Positions 33,268 to 42,186 are shown, numbered from the stretch's first letter. The stretch is DNA of 64,000 nucleotides from Paeniglutamicibacter antarcticus (GCF_900010755.1 NZ_CZJT01000079.1:1-64000); one strand, 5' to 3'. The notes: a model not told the origin generated them from the letters alone. A program made the numbers and translations.

Positions 33268-34312
33268 TACGACCCTCCTTTTCTCGCAGGTTCTTTGCGT
33301 GGCGCAGGGAGGCCAAGCGGTCAATGAGGATGGCTGTGATGATCAGGACGCCGACGATTGCTTGCTGCCAGAACTTGTCGACGCGCAAGGCGGTGAGCGA
33401 GCTGGTGATGGTGTTCAGGAGGATGGCCCCGATCGCCGCGCCGATGACGGTGCCGCTGCCTCCGAAGATTGCCACGCCGCCAACCACTGCCGCGGCAACC
33501 ACATCGAGCTCCAGTCCGCTGCCGGTGGTGGCGCCCACCGCGTTGAAGCGGCTTGCGTAGAGCACCCCGGCCAGTCCGGCGAGTGAACCGTTGATGAGGA
33601 ACGCAGTAAACACACGTCGTGAGACGTTGATGCCGAAGAGCTTTGCTGCCTCCGGATCGGATCCTATGGCGTAGAGGTCGCGTCCCTGCCTGGCGCCCGA
33701 CATGAAGATCGCCAGGATGATGACAACAATGACTGCCAGCAGGGTAATGATCGGCATGCCCAAAACCGTGTCGACGGAAAGGTTTCCGAAGGCTTCGGGC
33801 CGGTCACCTGCGAAGTGCTGTTTGGGTCCGGCCCACGCATTGTTCAGGCCACGGAACACATAAAGCGTGCCCAGGGTGATGACCAGGGAGGGAACCTTGG
33901 CCCATACGGTGAGCAGGCCGTTAAAGGCACCAAGCACGGCACCGAAGGCTATGCCGATCAATAGAACCAGGGGGATCGGCATGTTCGGCATTGAAGAGAA
34001 GATGGTTCCCGTGCCGAAGGCGACGAGTCCCAGGATTGAACCGACGGAAAGATCGATGTTTCGTGTCACGATCACCATGGTTTGGCCCGCTGCCAAAAGC
34101 ATCATGATGGTCGCGTTGAGCATCAAATCCTTCATTCCCTGCGGGGAAAGGAAGAGCGGATTGGCGATGGTGGTGATGATGACCAGGGCGACCAGGGCCA
34201 CAGTGACGGGTAGCTCGCGGAGTTTGAGGAAGGCTCCAAGGCCCGAGGTGTGCGGGCCCAAGCCCTTGGATGCCGGTGCGCGGTTAAGGGTGCCGTGGGA
34301 CGGGGAGCTCAT
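33260..34312 (-). CDS. rhaP: Rhamnose ABC transporter permease
   Basis: A 350-residue BPD_transp_2 permease. It has MVIVTRNIDLSVGSILGLVA, AKVPSLVITLGTLYVFRGLN and LDVVAAAVVGGVAIFGGSG, parallel to the second permease gene. The N-terminus is basic and hydrophilic for about 25 residues. It overlaps the ATPase gene upstream by 4 nt and the next permease by 8 nt, so the three are tightly coupled. Confidence 0.85.
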   Translation of the reverse strand: MSSPSHGTLNRAPASKGLGPHTSGLGAFLKLRELPVTVALVALVIITTIANPLFLSPQGMKDLMLNATIMMLLAAGQTMVIVTRNIDLSVGSILGLVAFGTGTIFSSMPNMPIPLVLLIGIAFGAVLGAFNGLLTVWAKVPSLVITLGTLYVFRGLNNAWAGPKQHFAGDRPEAFGNLSVDTVLGMPIITLLAVIVVIILAIFMSGARQGRDLYAIGSDPEAAKLFGINVSRRVFTAFLINGSLAGLAGVLYASRFNAVGATTGSGLELDVVAAAVVGGVAIFGGSGTVIGAAIGAILLNTITSSLTALRVDKFWQQAIVGVLIITAILIDRLASLRHAKNLREKEGRNV

Positions 34313-35832
34313 GAGTTCTTCTCCTGGGAAGCCGTGGCCGCGTACATGACCGATTCGGGGGTTGCTTCGTTTCGATCCAGTTGTGCGGTGATGAGGCCCT
34401 CGTGCATGACAAGAACCCTGTCTGCCATGCCCAGGACCTCGGGAAGTTCGGAGGAAATCATGAGGATCGCCATGCCATGGCCAGCCAATTCATTGATCAG
34501 CCGGTGCACTTCCGACTTTGTTCCCACGTCAATGCCGCGCGTCGGTTCATCGATGATCAGCACCTTGGGTTCCGTGGCCAGCCATTTGGCCAGTACTACC
34601 TTCTGCTGGTTTCCGCCCGAGAGCGTGGAGACGGCTTGATCCATGGACGAGGTCTTGACTTGAAGTTTGCGGCTCCAGGTGGCGGCAGTACGCTTTTCGG
34701 CTCGCCCGTCGATGAGCCCGAAGCGGCTGAATTTGTGGCGCAACGTCAGCGCGGTGTTTCGGGCCACCGAAAGGTCCATGACCAAGCCTTGTTTACGGCG
34801 GTCTTCGGGGACGAAGCCGATGCCGGAGGTGATGGCGGCCTGCGGGTTCCCCGGTGGTAGTGCCTTGCCGGCGACGGTGACGGATCCTGCATCTCGCTTG
34901 TCGATGCCGAAGATGGCTCGCGCCACCTCGGTGCGTCCGGCACCCACCAGTCCCGCGAGGGCGACAATTTCCCCGGCCCGGACCTCAAAGCTGATGTTGC
35001 TGAAGACTCCCTTGCGGCCCAGTTTGTCCACAGCGAGGACCGTTTCACCCAGGGCGGCTTCGGTCTTGGGGAACAATGTGTCTACATCGCGGCCGACCAT
35101 GTCGCGAACGATCCGTTCCACGGTGACGTCCCGGGTCAGGTGGGTGTCGATGTAGCGACCGTCCCGCATGACGGTGATGCGGTTGGAGAGGTCCATGACC
35201 TCGTTGAAGCGGTGCGAAATGAAGAGGATCGCGGCCCCTGCATCCCGCAATGACCTGGCTACCTTGAAGAGGCGGTCAACTTCCACGCCACTGAGAGCGG
35301 CTGTTGGTTCGTCCATCACCAGGATCTTGGCGTCCAAGGAAATGGCTTTGGCGATCTCGATGAGCTGCTGGTCGGCGATGGAAAGGCCCTCTGCGCGTCG
35401 CGCGGGATCCATGGGGACGCCGAGTCGCTCGAACAATGTTGCTGCATTCTTGCGCATGCGTCCGTGGTCGATGAGTCCCAGTCGATTTTTGGGCTGGCGC
35501 CCAATGAAGATGTTCTCCGCTACCGAAAGGTCGGGAAAGAGTGTGGGCTCCTGGTAAATCACCGAGACGCCCATGGCCTTGCTGTCGGCCACGGATTTGA
35601 AGGAGCAGTGTTGGCCCGCAACGATGAATTCGCCCGTGTCCGGGGCGTGGACGCCTGCGAGGATTTTGACGAGTGTGGATTTTCCTGCGCCGTTCTCTCC
35701 GCACAGTGCCATGATCTCGCCGGCCCGAAGTTCGATGGTGCCGTCGGCGAGGGCCACGACCGGGCCGAACGTTTTCATGGCTCCGTGTAACGACAGGGCC
35801 AGGGCATTCTCATAGACCGTGGAATGTTGCAT
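34309..35832 (-). CDS. rhaT: Rhamnose ABC transporter ATP-binding protein
   Basis: A 507-residue tandem ATPase with two nucleotide-binding domains, as usual for sugar importers. The first has Walker A GENGAGKST and Walker B ILVMDEPTAALS with signature LSIADQQLIEIAKA. The second has VGAGRTEVARA in place of a normal Walker A, followed by LSGGNQQKVVLAKWL and VLIIDEPTRGID. The degenerate second Walker A is normal for this family. It energises the permeases. The start at 35832 follows a promoter and operator and is the first gene of the minus-strand operon. Confidence 0.9.
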   Translation of the reverse strand: MQHSTVYENALALSLHGAMKTFGPVVALADGTIELRAGEIMALCGENGAGKSTLVKILAGVHAPDTGEFIVAGQHCSFKSVADSKAMGVSVIYQEPTLFPDLSVAENIFIGRQPKNRLGLIDHGRMRKNAATLFERLGVPMDPARRAEGLSIADQQLIEIAKAISLDAKILVMDEPTAALSGVEVDRLFKVARSLRDAGAAILFISHRFNEVMDLSNRITVMRDGRYIDTHLTRDVTVERIVRDMVGRDVDTLFPKTEAALGETVLAVDKLGRKGVFSNISFEVRAGEIVALAGLVGAGRTEVARAIFGIDKRDAGSVTVAGKALPPGNPQAAITSGIGFVPEDRRKQGLVMDLSVARNTALTLRHKFSRFGLIDGRAEKRTAATWSRKLQVKTSSMDQAVSTLSGGNQQKVVLAKWLATEPKVLIIDEPTRGIDVGTKSEVHRLINELAGHGMAILMISSELPEVLGMADRVLVMHEGLITAQLDRNEATPESVMYAATASQEKNS

Positions 35833-35876
35833 GCGGGGTGCGCCTTTGCGGGTTGGTGAACTTCCGAAACACAAAA

Positions 35877-35888
35877 TGAATCGTTTCA
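35877..35888. promoter_or_regulatory. LacI-type operator O1 in the rhaT leader
   Basis: TGAATCGTTTCA (35877-35888) lies about 11-22 nt downstream of the predicted rhaT start site. It matches the second site at 35965-35978 in the shared core GA-T-TCGTTTCAA. The imperfect palindrome around CG is typical of LacI/GalR proteins. Binding here would block transcription of the operon. Confidence 0.65.
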
Positions 35889-35905
35889 ATCTAAGTGTGG
35901 CCTAG

Positions 35906-35935
35906 ATCATATGCGGGTGATTTATGGCACGTCAA
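35906..35935 (-). promoter_or_regulatory. Promoter of the rhamnose operon (TTGACG-18-TATGAT)
   Basis: On the minus strand TTGACG (complement of 35930-35935) is separated by 18 nt from TATGAT (complement of 35906-35911). Both hexamers are close to consensus. The predicted start is near 35899, leaving operator O1 just downstream. Confidence 0.7.
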
Positions 35936-35964
35936 CTACTGGCGGGAAGAATCGAAGAAAAATT

Positions 35965-35993
35965 TTGATTCGTTTCAATTGAGCGACTATGGT
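35965..35993 (+). promoter_or_regulatory. Promoter of lacI-type gene with operator O2 at its -35
   Basis: TTGATT (35965-35970) is followed by a 17-nt spacer and TATGGT (35988-35993). The operator TTGATTCGTTTCAA (35965-35978) covers the -35, so the regulator should repress its own gene as well as the divergent operon. Confidence 0.65.
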
Positions 35994-36025
35994 GAGTCCT
36001 ACAACCTCTCAAGGCAGGAGCACCA

Positions 36026-37039
36026 GTGGTTTCCGTTAGCGTCAAGGACGTAGCCAATTTGGCGGGCGTATCGGTCGGTACGGTCTCAAACGTTCTCAAC
36101 CACCCCGCTCGAGTCGCCCCTGCAACAGTTGATCGAGTCAGCTCGGCCATTGCCAAGCTCGGATTCGTTCGCAACGCGGCAGCAAGCCAGCTTCGCGCAG
36201 GACTGAGCCGTAGCGTCGGATTGGTTGTCTTGGACTCCGCAAACCCGTTCTTCGCTGAATTGGCCCGCGGTGCGGAGGACTATGCAGCGACACAGGGCGT
36301 CAGCGTTCTGGTGGGCAACAGCGGGGAGAGCTCGGCGCGCGAAGAGACCTATCTTGATCTTTTCGAGGAACAACGAGTGCGAGGTATCCTGCTCTCGCCG
36401 GTAGGTGACATCACCCCGCGGCTGGAACGGCTGCGTTCCCGGGGCATTGCCACGGTCTTGGTGGACAGGCACACGCACAACACCGCGTTCTCATCCGTGG
36501 CCGTTGACGACATCGCAGGTGGCAAACTGGCGGCCGAGCACCTGATCCAACTGGGCCGAAAGCGAATTGCCTTCGTGGGCGGGCCCCTGCATATTCGTCA
36601 GGTCTCCGACCGCTTGGAAGGCGCCAGAACTGCACTGCGCGCGGCCGGCCTGCCCGATCCCGAAATCCTTGAAGTCCCGTCGATGTCCCTGCCAGCAGGC
36701 AGGGACATGGGCCAAAAGCTGGCCGCACGAGACCCTCGCGAGCTGCCCGATGCGGTGTTCACTGCCAATGACATGCTGGGGCTCGGGGTGATGCAGGGCC
36801 TGCTGGTCAACACCCGGCTGCGCGTCCCGGAGGATATAGCGCTGATCGGATACGACGACATCGCCTTTGCCGAATCGGCCTTGGTTCCCATGAGTTCCAT
36901 CCGGCAGCACGCAGCGGACCTCGGCCGCCAGGCCATGGAATTGTTGCTGGAGGAATCAGCTGCGGCCGACGGCTACACCCACCGCCAGGTGGTCACCTTG
37001 CCCTCGCTGGTGGTCAGGGCGTCAACACAGGGACGCTAA
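36026..37039 (+). CDS. LacI-family regulator of the rhamnose operon
   Basis: A 337-residue repressor. The N-terminal helix-turn-helix is VSVKDVANLAGVSVGTVSNV with the hinge helix ending near residue 60. A type-1 periplasmic-binding-protein-like effector domain follows (SVGLVVLDSANPFFAELARG, then DAVFTANDMLGLGVM and DIALIGYDDIAFAE). It starts at GTG 36026, with AGGAG 5 nt upstream. It is divergent from the transporter operon and next to two matching operators, so it almost certainly controls rhamnose uptake and breakdown. The inducer is probably rhamnose or an intermediate. Confidence 0.92.
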   Translation: MVSVSVKDVANLAGVSVGTVSNVLNHPARVAPATVDRVSSAIAKLGFVRNAAASQLRAGLSRSVGLVVLDSANPFFAELARGAEDYAATQGVSVLVGNSGESSAREETYLDLFEEQRVRGILLSPVGDITPRLERLRSRGIATVLVDRHTHNTAFSSVAVDDIAGGKLAAEHLIQLGRKRIAFVGGPLHIRQVSDRLEGARTALRAAGLPDPEILEVPSMSLPAGRDMGQKLAARDPRELPDAVFTANDMLGLGVMQGLLVNTRLRVPEDIALIGYDDIAFAESALVPMSSIRQHAADLGRQAMELLLEESAAADGYTHRQVVTLPSLVVRASTQGR

Positions 37040-37329
37040 CCGCCGGCAACGGATTGCATGATCATCACGGTGGCACCGGCAGGCAGCGGGGAATCCAGTC
37101 CCTGCAGTGCGCGGATGTTGTCGGGGCCGATGAAGATGTTCACGAACCGGCGCACCTGGCCGCGTTCATCCCTGACCCTGCGGGCAAACAGCGGATAGGC
37201 CTCGCCAAGTTCGTCAAGGAGGTTGCCAAGGCTTGAACCCGGCGGCATGTGTGCCTCGAGCCTGCGGTTGCCGCCCAGTGCCGTGGCCAGCACCGAGGGC
37301 ACCTCGATGGTGATGGTGTGCACGCTCAA
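37036..37329 (-). CDS. MoaD/ThiS-family ubiquitin-like protein
   Basis: A 97-residue beta-grasp protein starting MSVHTITIEVPSVLATALGG and ending in SVAGG. The terminal Gly-Gly is the site activated by E1-like enzymes. A long loop (FARRVRDERGQVRRFVNIFI) is typical of the MoaD subgroup. Such proteins carry sulfur for cofactor synthesis. No moaE, moeB or thi gene is adjacent. Its stop overlaps the end of the lacI-type gene (convergent, 4 nt), and its ATG overlaps the stop of the BNR-repeat gene, so it is translated with that gene. Confidence 0.82.
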   Translation of the reverse strand: MSVHTITIEVPSVLATALGGNRRLEAHMPPGSSLGNLLDELGEAYPLFARRVRDERGQVRRFVNIFIGPDNIRALQGLDSPLPAGATVMIMQSVAGG

Positions 37330-38429
37330 CCGCCGACAACCACTGCCGCACGCACGCTGAGCACGTCGGGCAGCCGTCGGGCGACGGTGTTGAAACTTCC
37401 GCCCTCGTCGGGGCTGGCAAAGACCTCGCCGCCGCGGGTCCCGAAGTACACGCCCACCTGTTCCGGGTGGTCATCCACCGCCGCGGCGTCACGCAGCACC
37501 GCGTTGTAATCGGGTTCCGGCAGCCCCTGGTGCTGCTCTTCCCAGCTCGCCCCGGCATCCGTTGACCTGTAGACCGAGAGGCGCCCGCCCACCGGGTTGC
37601 GTTCCTCGGCCGCCTTGAGCGGAATGGTCCAGACGGTTCCGGGGGTTCGCGGATGGGCCAGGAACACGAAGCCGAAGTCCGCCGGAAGCCCTTCGGCAAT
37701 GCTGGTCCATTCTTCCCCCGCGTTGTCTGTGCGGTACACGCCGCCGTGGTTCTGCGCATAGAGCCTGTCCGGGTCACCCGCGTCCGCGGTGATGTGGTGC
37801 ACGCACTGGCCGAACTCGGGGAACGGGTTCGGGTCGAAGTCCACCCTGATGCCTTGGTTTTTCGGTTCCCAGGATGCGCCGCCATCGGTGGTGCGGTAGA
37901 CGCCGCCGGTGCTCATGGCGGCATGGAGCACGTTCGGATCCCCGGCGTTCGGCACGATGCTGTGCACCGCGGCCCCGCCGAATCCTGCGCCCCACTGACT
38001 GCGGTGCGGGTGGTCCCAGAGCCCGCGGTTCAGTTCGAAGTTCTCGCCGTCATCGGTGGACTTGAAGACGGAGATCGGTTCGCAGCCTGCCCAAACAACC
38101 CCGGGTCGGTCGGCTGTGTCCGGGCGGATGTGCCAGACGCGTGCCAGGGCGGTGTCGGTGTCCTCGGGGAACTTCACCGCGCCCTGCTCCGACTCCGACC
38201 AGGTGGCACCCAGGTCATCGCTGTGTACGACGGTTGGTCCCCAGTGCCAGTCGTTGACCCCGGCAAAGACCCTGGTACGGCCGCCGCGGGTGTCGATCGC
38301 CACGGAGGGCACCTCAAGGGTTGTGAAATACGGTCCGGAGAGCGTCCAATCCTGCCGGTTCCGGCTCTGGGCCAGCCAGAGTCCCTTCTTGGTTCCAATG
38401 GCCATGACGGTGTTCTGCTGGTTTTCCAT
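37326..38429 (-). CDS. BNR/YCF48-like beta-propeller protein (sialidase-like fold)
   Basis: A 367-residue protein built of repeated blades with Asp-box-like S/T-x-D-x-G-x-T/S-W motifs: HSDDLGATWSE, STDDGENFE, TTDGGASWEP, TDNAGEEWTS and STDAGASWEE. It has no signal peptide, so it is cytoplasmic, unlike secreted sialidases. The catalytic Arg/Tyr/Glu of sialidases cannot be confirmed by eye. It overlaps the MoaD-like gene by 4 nt. The start at 38429 is chosen by content; there is no strong ribosome-binding site. The function is unknown; a role with the ubiquitin-like partner is inferred from coupling. Confidence 0.8.
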   Translation of the reverse strand: MENQQNTVMAIGTKKGLWLAQSRNRQDWTLSGPYFTTLEVPSVAIDTRGGRTRVFAGVNDWHWGPTVVHSDDLGATWSESEQGAVKFPEDTDTALARVWHIRPDTADRPGVVWAGCEPISVFKSTDDGENFELNRGLWDHPHRSQWGAGFGGAAVHSIVPNAGDPNVLHAAMSTGGVYRTTDGGASWEPKNQGIRVDFDPNPFPEFGQCVHHITADAGDPDRLYAQNHGGVYRTDNAGEEWTSIAEGLPADFGFVFLAHPRTPGTVWTIPLKAAEERNPVGGRLSVYRSTDAGASWEEQHQGLPEPDYNAVLRDAAAVDDHPEQVGVYFGTRGGEVFASPDEGGSFNTVARRLPDVLSVRAAVVVGG

Positions 38430-38694
38430 GGAATTTAGTGCAACACCGCAGCGCCCCGATTTCAAGGGTTGGCCTTGGCTTTGGGTCCGCCGGGCTCAGG
38501 TGCCGCCGGCGCCCGTGATGAAACCGTCCGCGTAGCCCAGCCCCCGGTATTTTCCACGTGGGCCAGGTGCCTGGTCAAAGTGGATTCGGGATCCATGCGA
38601 CGATCCTAACCGTTGGTCTTTATGCGCCGGAGGTGCTGGTTGCCGACGCCTGGGACCAGGTCGACCACGCATCTGACCAGATGGTTTCCGGTGC
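38430..38694. other. 265-bp gap with a doubtful 44-residue antisense frame
   Basis: On the minus strand an ATG at 38596 opens a 44-codon frame that ends at 38462, rich in Ala/Pro near its end. A weak AGGA precedes it. It has no recognisable domain, so I leave it uncalled. Nothing else is seen. Confidence 0.35.
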
Positions 38695-39030
38695 TTAGGC
38701 GTTGCGTGGACCGTACATGATCAGTGCCACCCCGAGAAGTGCGACGGCGGCGCCGGCAATGTCCCAGCGGTCGGGACGGAACCCGTCAACGAGCATGCCC
38801 CACGCCAGGGAACCTGCAACAAAGACCCCGCCGTACGCGGCAAGGATGCGCCCGAAATTTGCCTCGGGCTGCAGCGTCGCGACAAACCCGTACAGTCCCA
38901 GGGCTATGGCACCGGCTCCGATCCACAGCCAGCCGCGGTGCTCACGGATGCCCTGCCAAATCATCCAGGCGCCACCGATTTCCAACAGCGCGGCCACACC
39001 GAAGAGCAGGACTGATTTGAGAATGGTCAT
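38695..39030 (-). CDS. YnfA/UPF0060-family small membrane protein
   Basis: A 111-residue protein with four hydrophobic segments: [20 protein letters not shown], the next near residues 32-50, [20 protein letters not shown] and [17 protein letters not shown]. The motifs EIGGAWMIW and [15 protein letters not shown] are typical of YnfA, a small-multidrug-resistance-like family. It sits in the membrane and may export small cations. It stands alone on the minus strand; the AHSA1 gene is divergent. Confidence 0.88.
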   Translation of the reverse strand: MTILKSVLLFGVAALLEIGGAWMIWQGIREHRGWLWIGAGAIALGLYGFVATLQPEANFGRILAAYGGVFVAGSLAWGMLVDGFRPDRWDIAGAAVALLGVALIMYGPRNA

Positions 39031-39115
39031 GGGTCCATCCTTTCACCACCCTCGAGGGCGCGTGTAGGGCCGGGCGGTTGCGCACCCGGCATTCGGTTCG
39101 GCGGCGGATTCGCGA

Positions 39116-39121
39116 TAACCT
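39116..39121 (+). promoter_or_regulatory. -10 box (TAACCT) of the AHSA1 gene
   Basis: TAACCT is followed by 7 nt and ATG 39129. This supports a leaderless start at the first methionine of MDMGQLVLEHEF. Confidence 0.45.
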
Positions 39122-39128
39122 CGTGCGC

Positions 39129-39575
39129 ATGGATATGGGACAACTTGTACTTGAACATGAATTCTCCGTGACGCGCCCCGCGCTGTGGGCGGCGTTTATC
39201 GAACCCGAAATCCTTGCCGAATGGTTTGGCCCCGAGGGCTGGGGCGTCCACCTGGATACCGTCACCATAGACCCGCGGGTCGGTGGCGTGCAGGAATTCA
39301 TCATGCACTCCCTCGAAGACCCGACGCAGACCTCCCCGGTGCAGGCCAAGTTCACCGAGGTGCGCGAACACGAGCTGCTGGTGGGCCAGGACGGCCCGCA
39401 CGATATGACGCTTAACCTAGTCATCGAAATGCGCGTTGAGCTTTTCGATTGTGCCAAGGGTTCCCGCCTGAAGATCACCCAGGGCCCATTGCCGACCGAA
39501 GTCCTGGAACCCGCCCGCGCGGGCTGGGAATCATCCTTCGCCAAGCTTGAGCGTGTGTTCGCACAATTTATCTAA
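39129..39575 (+). CDS. AHSA1/SRPBCC-family protein
   Basis: A 148-residue protein with the AHSA1 (activator of Hsp90 ATPase homologue-like) fold. LEHEFSVTRPALWAAFIEPE is followed by ILAEWFGPEGWGVHLDTV, the W-F-G-P motif of this group, and GGVQEFIM. Members bind small hydrophobic ligands or act as environmental-stress proteins; the ligand is unknown. A longer frame from 39078 exists, but the promoter position favours 39129. It is a single-gene unit. Confidence 0.85.
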   Translation: MDMGQLVLEHEFSVTRPALWAAFIEPEILAEWFGPEGWGVHLDTVTIDPRVGGVQEFIMHSLEDPTQTSPVQAKFTEVREHELLVGQDGPHDMTLNLVIEMRVELFDCAKGSRLKITQGPLPTEVLEPARAGWESSFAKLERVFAQFI

Positions 39576-39578
39576 GTC

Positions 39579-40334
39579 TTATCCCCTGCCAATGAACGGC
39601 ATGCCGGCGGCCGTGATGGTCACCTGGTTTAACGCCACATGGGCGGGGGAGCAAGCAATGAATTCAATGGTCGCCGCGGCTTGGTCCAGCTCAAAGGTGG
39701 GTTCCACCCTGCGGCTGCCATCGGCCTGAAGTGCACCCGAATTCGCGCCGACATCCTGCATCATGTCCGATGCCGCATTTCCGATGTCGATTTGCGAACA
39801 GGTGATGCCGTAGGGCCTGCCGTCCAGTTCGATGGACTTGGTCAGGCCAGTGATCGCGTGCTTGGTCACTGCATAGGCAACCGTTGACGGCCGTGGCACC
39901 TGGGCACTGATGGATCCGTTGTTGATGATCCGTCCTCCACCTGTTGGCTGCATGTGCCGGAAGGCCGCGCTGGCGCAATACATGGCCCCGGACAGGTTTA
40001 CTGCGCATACCTCCTGCCACTGCGAGGGAGTCAGCTCGCCGATGTTCACCGCCGGTCCGAAAACCCCTGCATTGTTGAACAGCACGTCGACGCGCCCGAA
40101 CCTTTGGATCCCCGCGGCAAACAGCGCCTCGACGGCCGTCGGGTCAGTGATGTCTGTGGGAACTGCCAACGCCTGCGGATGCTGTGCCGCGGTTTCGAGC
40201 AGTGGCTGTTCGCGGCGTCCGGCCAACACCACGTTCCACCCAGCTGTGAGCATACGCCGTGCCACGGCCCGCCCGATGCCCGAGCCTGCCCCCGTGATCA
40301 GGATGGTGCGCTGGCTGGTTGATGGAGTGCCCAT
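39579..40334 (-). CDS. Short-chain dehydrogenase/reductase
   Basis: A 251-residue classical SDR. The N-terminal Rossmann motif is [33 protein letters not shown] is the N-N-A-G segment. The active-site motif is [11 protein letters not shown] (Tyr and Lys), with Ser in the preceding [11 protein letters not shown] strand. It would use NAD(P)(H) to oxidise or reduce an unknown alcohol or ketone. It is convergent with the AHSA1 gene and leaves only 3 nt between the stops. Confidence 0.88.
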   Translation of the reverse strand: MGTPSTSQRTILITGAGSGIGRAVARRMLTAGWNVVLAGRREQPLLETAAQHPQALAVPTDITDPTAVEALFAAGIQRFGRVDVLFNNAGVFGPAVNIGELTPSQWQEVCAVNLSGAMYCASAAFRHMQPTGGGRIINNGSISAQVPRPSTVAYAVTKHAITGLTKSIELDGRPYGITCSQIDIGNAASDMMQDVGANSGALQADGSRRVEPTFELDQAAATIEFIACSPAHVALNQVTITAAGMPFIGRG

Positions 40335-40561
40335 GGCGGTGTGTCCTTTGCTCGGTACTGCCTTGTGCGTGGTCTCAGCCCATGATGCTTGAGTCCGGCG
40401 TCGAGGTTCAATTTGCTGAACCGCAGATGACGGAACCCAACATGATGGCCGCGAATCCAGATTCCAGCATTCGGAATCACACGCTTGCTCAGCGCCTCGG
40501 TGGATTTCGTTGCCGTTTTCTATTCATATGGACGGTGATCTGGATATATCTTGGAACGATC

Positions 40562-41167
40562 ATGATTCCAGCACATCAATCTTCGCGGCTTACGCTCGGT
40601 GTTCCTGTAGTGCATGATGACGAGGCGGTCATTGCCATTGCCCAGGACCCGCGCACGTGGACCCACGCTCCGGGTGCGCGAAGCGATGACCCGCAGGCAT
40701 CCTCGGAGTTGCTTGCCATGTTCCGCGAGGGCTGGACTGCGCATGGGCTTTCACATTGGGTTGTCAGACTGGGGGCCGGGCAGGTGTGCCCCGGGCTGGA
40801 TCCAGGCATGATTCTTGGCACCGGGGGCGTCCACATGTTTGAACCGGTAGGCCCGGGTCCGTTTTGGAATCTCGGATACCGCTTCACGCCAGCAAGCTGG
40901 GGTCAAGGGTTCGCCACGGAAGTCGCGTCATTGGCGCTGGCCTTGGCCAAGGAAACCGATCCCGACGCCCCGGTGATTGCCAGGGTGCTCTCAACGAACC
41001 CCGCCTCGATTCGGGTTGCGCTCAAGTCTGGTCTCAGGCTTGTGTGGCAGGGCGCTCCGTCACAGGAAACGATTGCAGCGGTCGGGCTGGATTCGGTGCA
41101 GCGGAACATCTTTGCTGATCGTGAGCTAAGCCCGAATATGTTGGCCTGGTTGGTCTCCCGCGGGTAA
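40562..41167 (+). CDS. GNAT-family N-acetyltransferase
   Basis: About 201 residues of the RimJ/RimL-like group. Visible features are HDDEAVIAIAQDPRTWTHAP, the strand FWNLGYRFTPASWGQGFATE with the G-Q-G-F-A/G acetyl-CoA loop, and STNPASIRVALKSGLRLV, the N-x-x-S motif. A frame open from 40319 would add 81 residues of unlike composition, so I start at ATG 40562. The target is unknown; small-molecule or ribosomal-protein acetylation are both possible. Confidence 0.85.
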   Translation: MIPAHQSSRLTLGVPVVHDDEAVIAIAQDPRTWTHAPGARSDDPQASSELLAMFREGWTAHGLSHWVVRLGAGQVCPGLDPGMILGTGGVHMFEPVGPGPFWNLGYRFTPASWGQGFATEVASLALALAKETDPDAPVIARVLSTNPASIRVALKSGLRLVWQGAPSQETIAAVGLDSVQRNIFADRELSPNMLAWLVSRG

Positions 41168-41240
41168 CTGCGCTGCCCGCCTCGCAGTGAACGGTTCAAG
41201 AAGCGTGGGCAACCGTGGATCCGGCTGCCCACGCCATCAC

Positions 41241-41735
41241 CTATTGATCGCCGTCGCGTACCCGCTGCGCGAAGTTCTGCACATGCTCACGCAGTAGCTG
41301 GATCCGGTGCGCGATGGCCGCCTCGCGGTCGAATCCGATGTAGGGCAGTGACTGCGGGGTGCGGACATTAAATGAGCATTCGAATTTCTCGCACACGAGC
41401 ATGCTGATGGTGTCGCCGTTGCGCCCGGCTGGCCCCGCTTGCTTGGCGTTGAAGAACGTCACGTCGTTGGGAAGGTTGACGTCTTCACACCATGAGCACT
41501 GCGGGCGGCTGCGGGTCTTGCCGTCGGACTTGCGGAACATCATGCCGACTGGCTCTCCTTCCAGGTACGTGATCACGTAGCCAACGAGCGGCAGCTTTTC
41601 GTCGCGCCAGCCGAGGAAATCAAGGGCTTCCCAGTCAAGTTCGTCGAAGTTGGCAGGAAGGGTGAGTGATTTTCGTTCGCGGAGTGAAGCGTTGATGAAG
41701 GATGTGCGGATTTGCTGTTCGGTCAGCGGAAGCAT
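41241..41735 (-). CDS. FBP-domain (EF-G-binding-like) zinc protein
   Basis: A 164-residue protein starting MLPLTEQQIRTSFINASLRE. It shows the treble-clef zinc site of the FBP C-terminal domain: a Cys pair in PQCSWCEDVNLP and a second pair in LVCEKFECSFNVR. The domain occurs in FusB-like proteins that bind elongation factor G and can rescue it from fusidic acid. That function is a family trait and is not shown here. The start at 41735 is chosen because the family begins there; a TTG at 41786 would add 17 residues. Confidence 0.8.
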   Translation of the reverse strand: MLPLTEQQIRTSFINASLRERKSLTLPANFDELDWEALDFLGWRDEKLPLVGYVITYLEGEPVGMMFRKSDGKTRSRPQCSWCEDVNLPNDVTFFNAKQAGPAGRNGDTISMLVCEKFECSFNVRTPQSLPYIGFDREAAIAHRIQLLREHVQNFAQRVRDGDQ

Positions 41736-42036
41736 GGAAAAGTTGCCTAACTGTCTTTCCTGTTGCACGGCAAGGTTTTGGTGCAAAACAGGGAAATGAT
41801 TCGGGTGGAGCGATCCGTTTGCGCAGGCTCGGAAACGAGTTCAATGGCGCATCACGGTATCAAGCGTGCCGGTGGCACGGAAAAGCACCGGAAAACAGCA
41901 GAGCTATCTCGAGCCGGCGGAAAAGACGCCGGCAACCTCCGGACGCCCTGCGGGCAGCCGAATCGAGATGAAAGCAAACATGGGAAAAACTATACGCCCC
42001 GCCGGGAGCTGGCGGCGTGTGGTGACCGGCGTCGTT

Positions 42037-42186
42037 TCCGCCGGATCGGGCCATGGCTTCGAGTAGTTCGAATGCACGCCCGACGGACTGGACGCCTGGT
42101 GTCGCCTTGGGCTCGGGCTTGAAGCGCAGTTCCTGGAGGGGGTTGGCACGGATAGGTCTGAAACATAACTTACCCGAGGGCGCCAA
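42037..42186 (-). pseudogene. N-terminal fragment of an IclR-family regulator
   Basis: On the minus strand the frame from ATG 42186 reads FKPEPKATPGVQSVGRAFEL followed by LEAMARSGG. That is the typical opening of IclR-type repressors: a short tail, then V-Q-S-V-x-R-A-F and the first helix of the winged-helix domain. After about residue 50 the sequence no longer resembles IclR in any frame I tried. The rest of the gene is gone. It lies next to hydroxypyruvate isomerase, as AllR/GclR-like regulators do in glyoxylate loci. Confidence 0.6.

Noticed and set aside
38462..38596. 44-residue minus-strand ORF before the BNR gene
   Set aside because: Weak AGGA and no recognisable sequence; not enough to call a gene.
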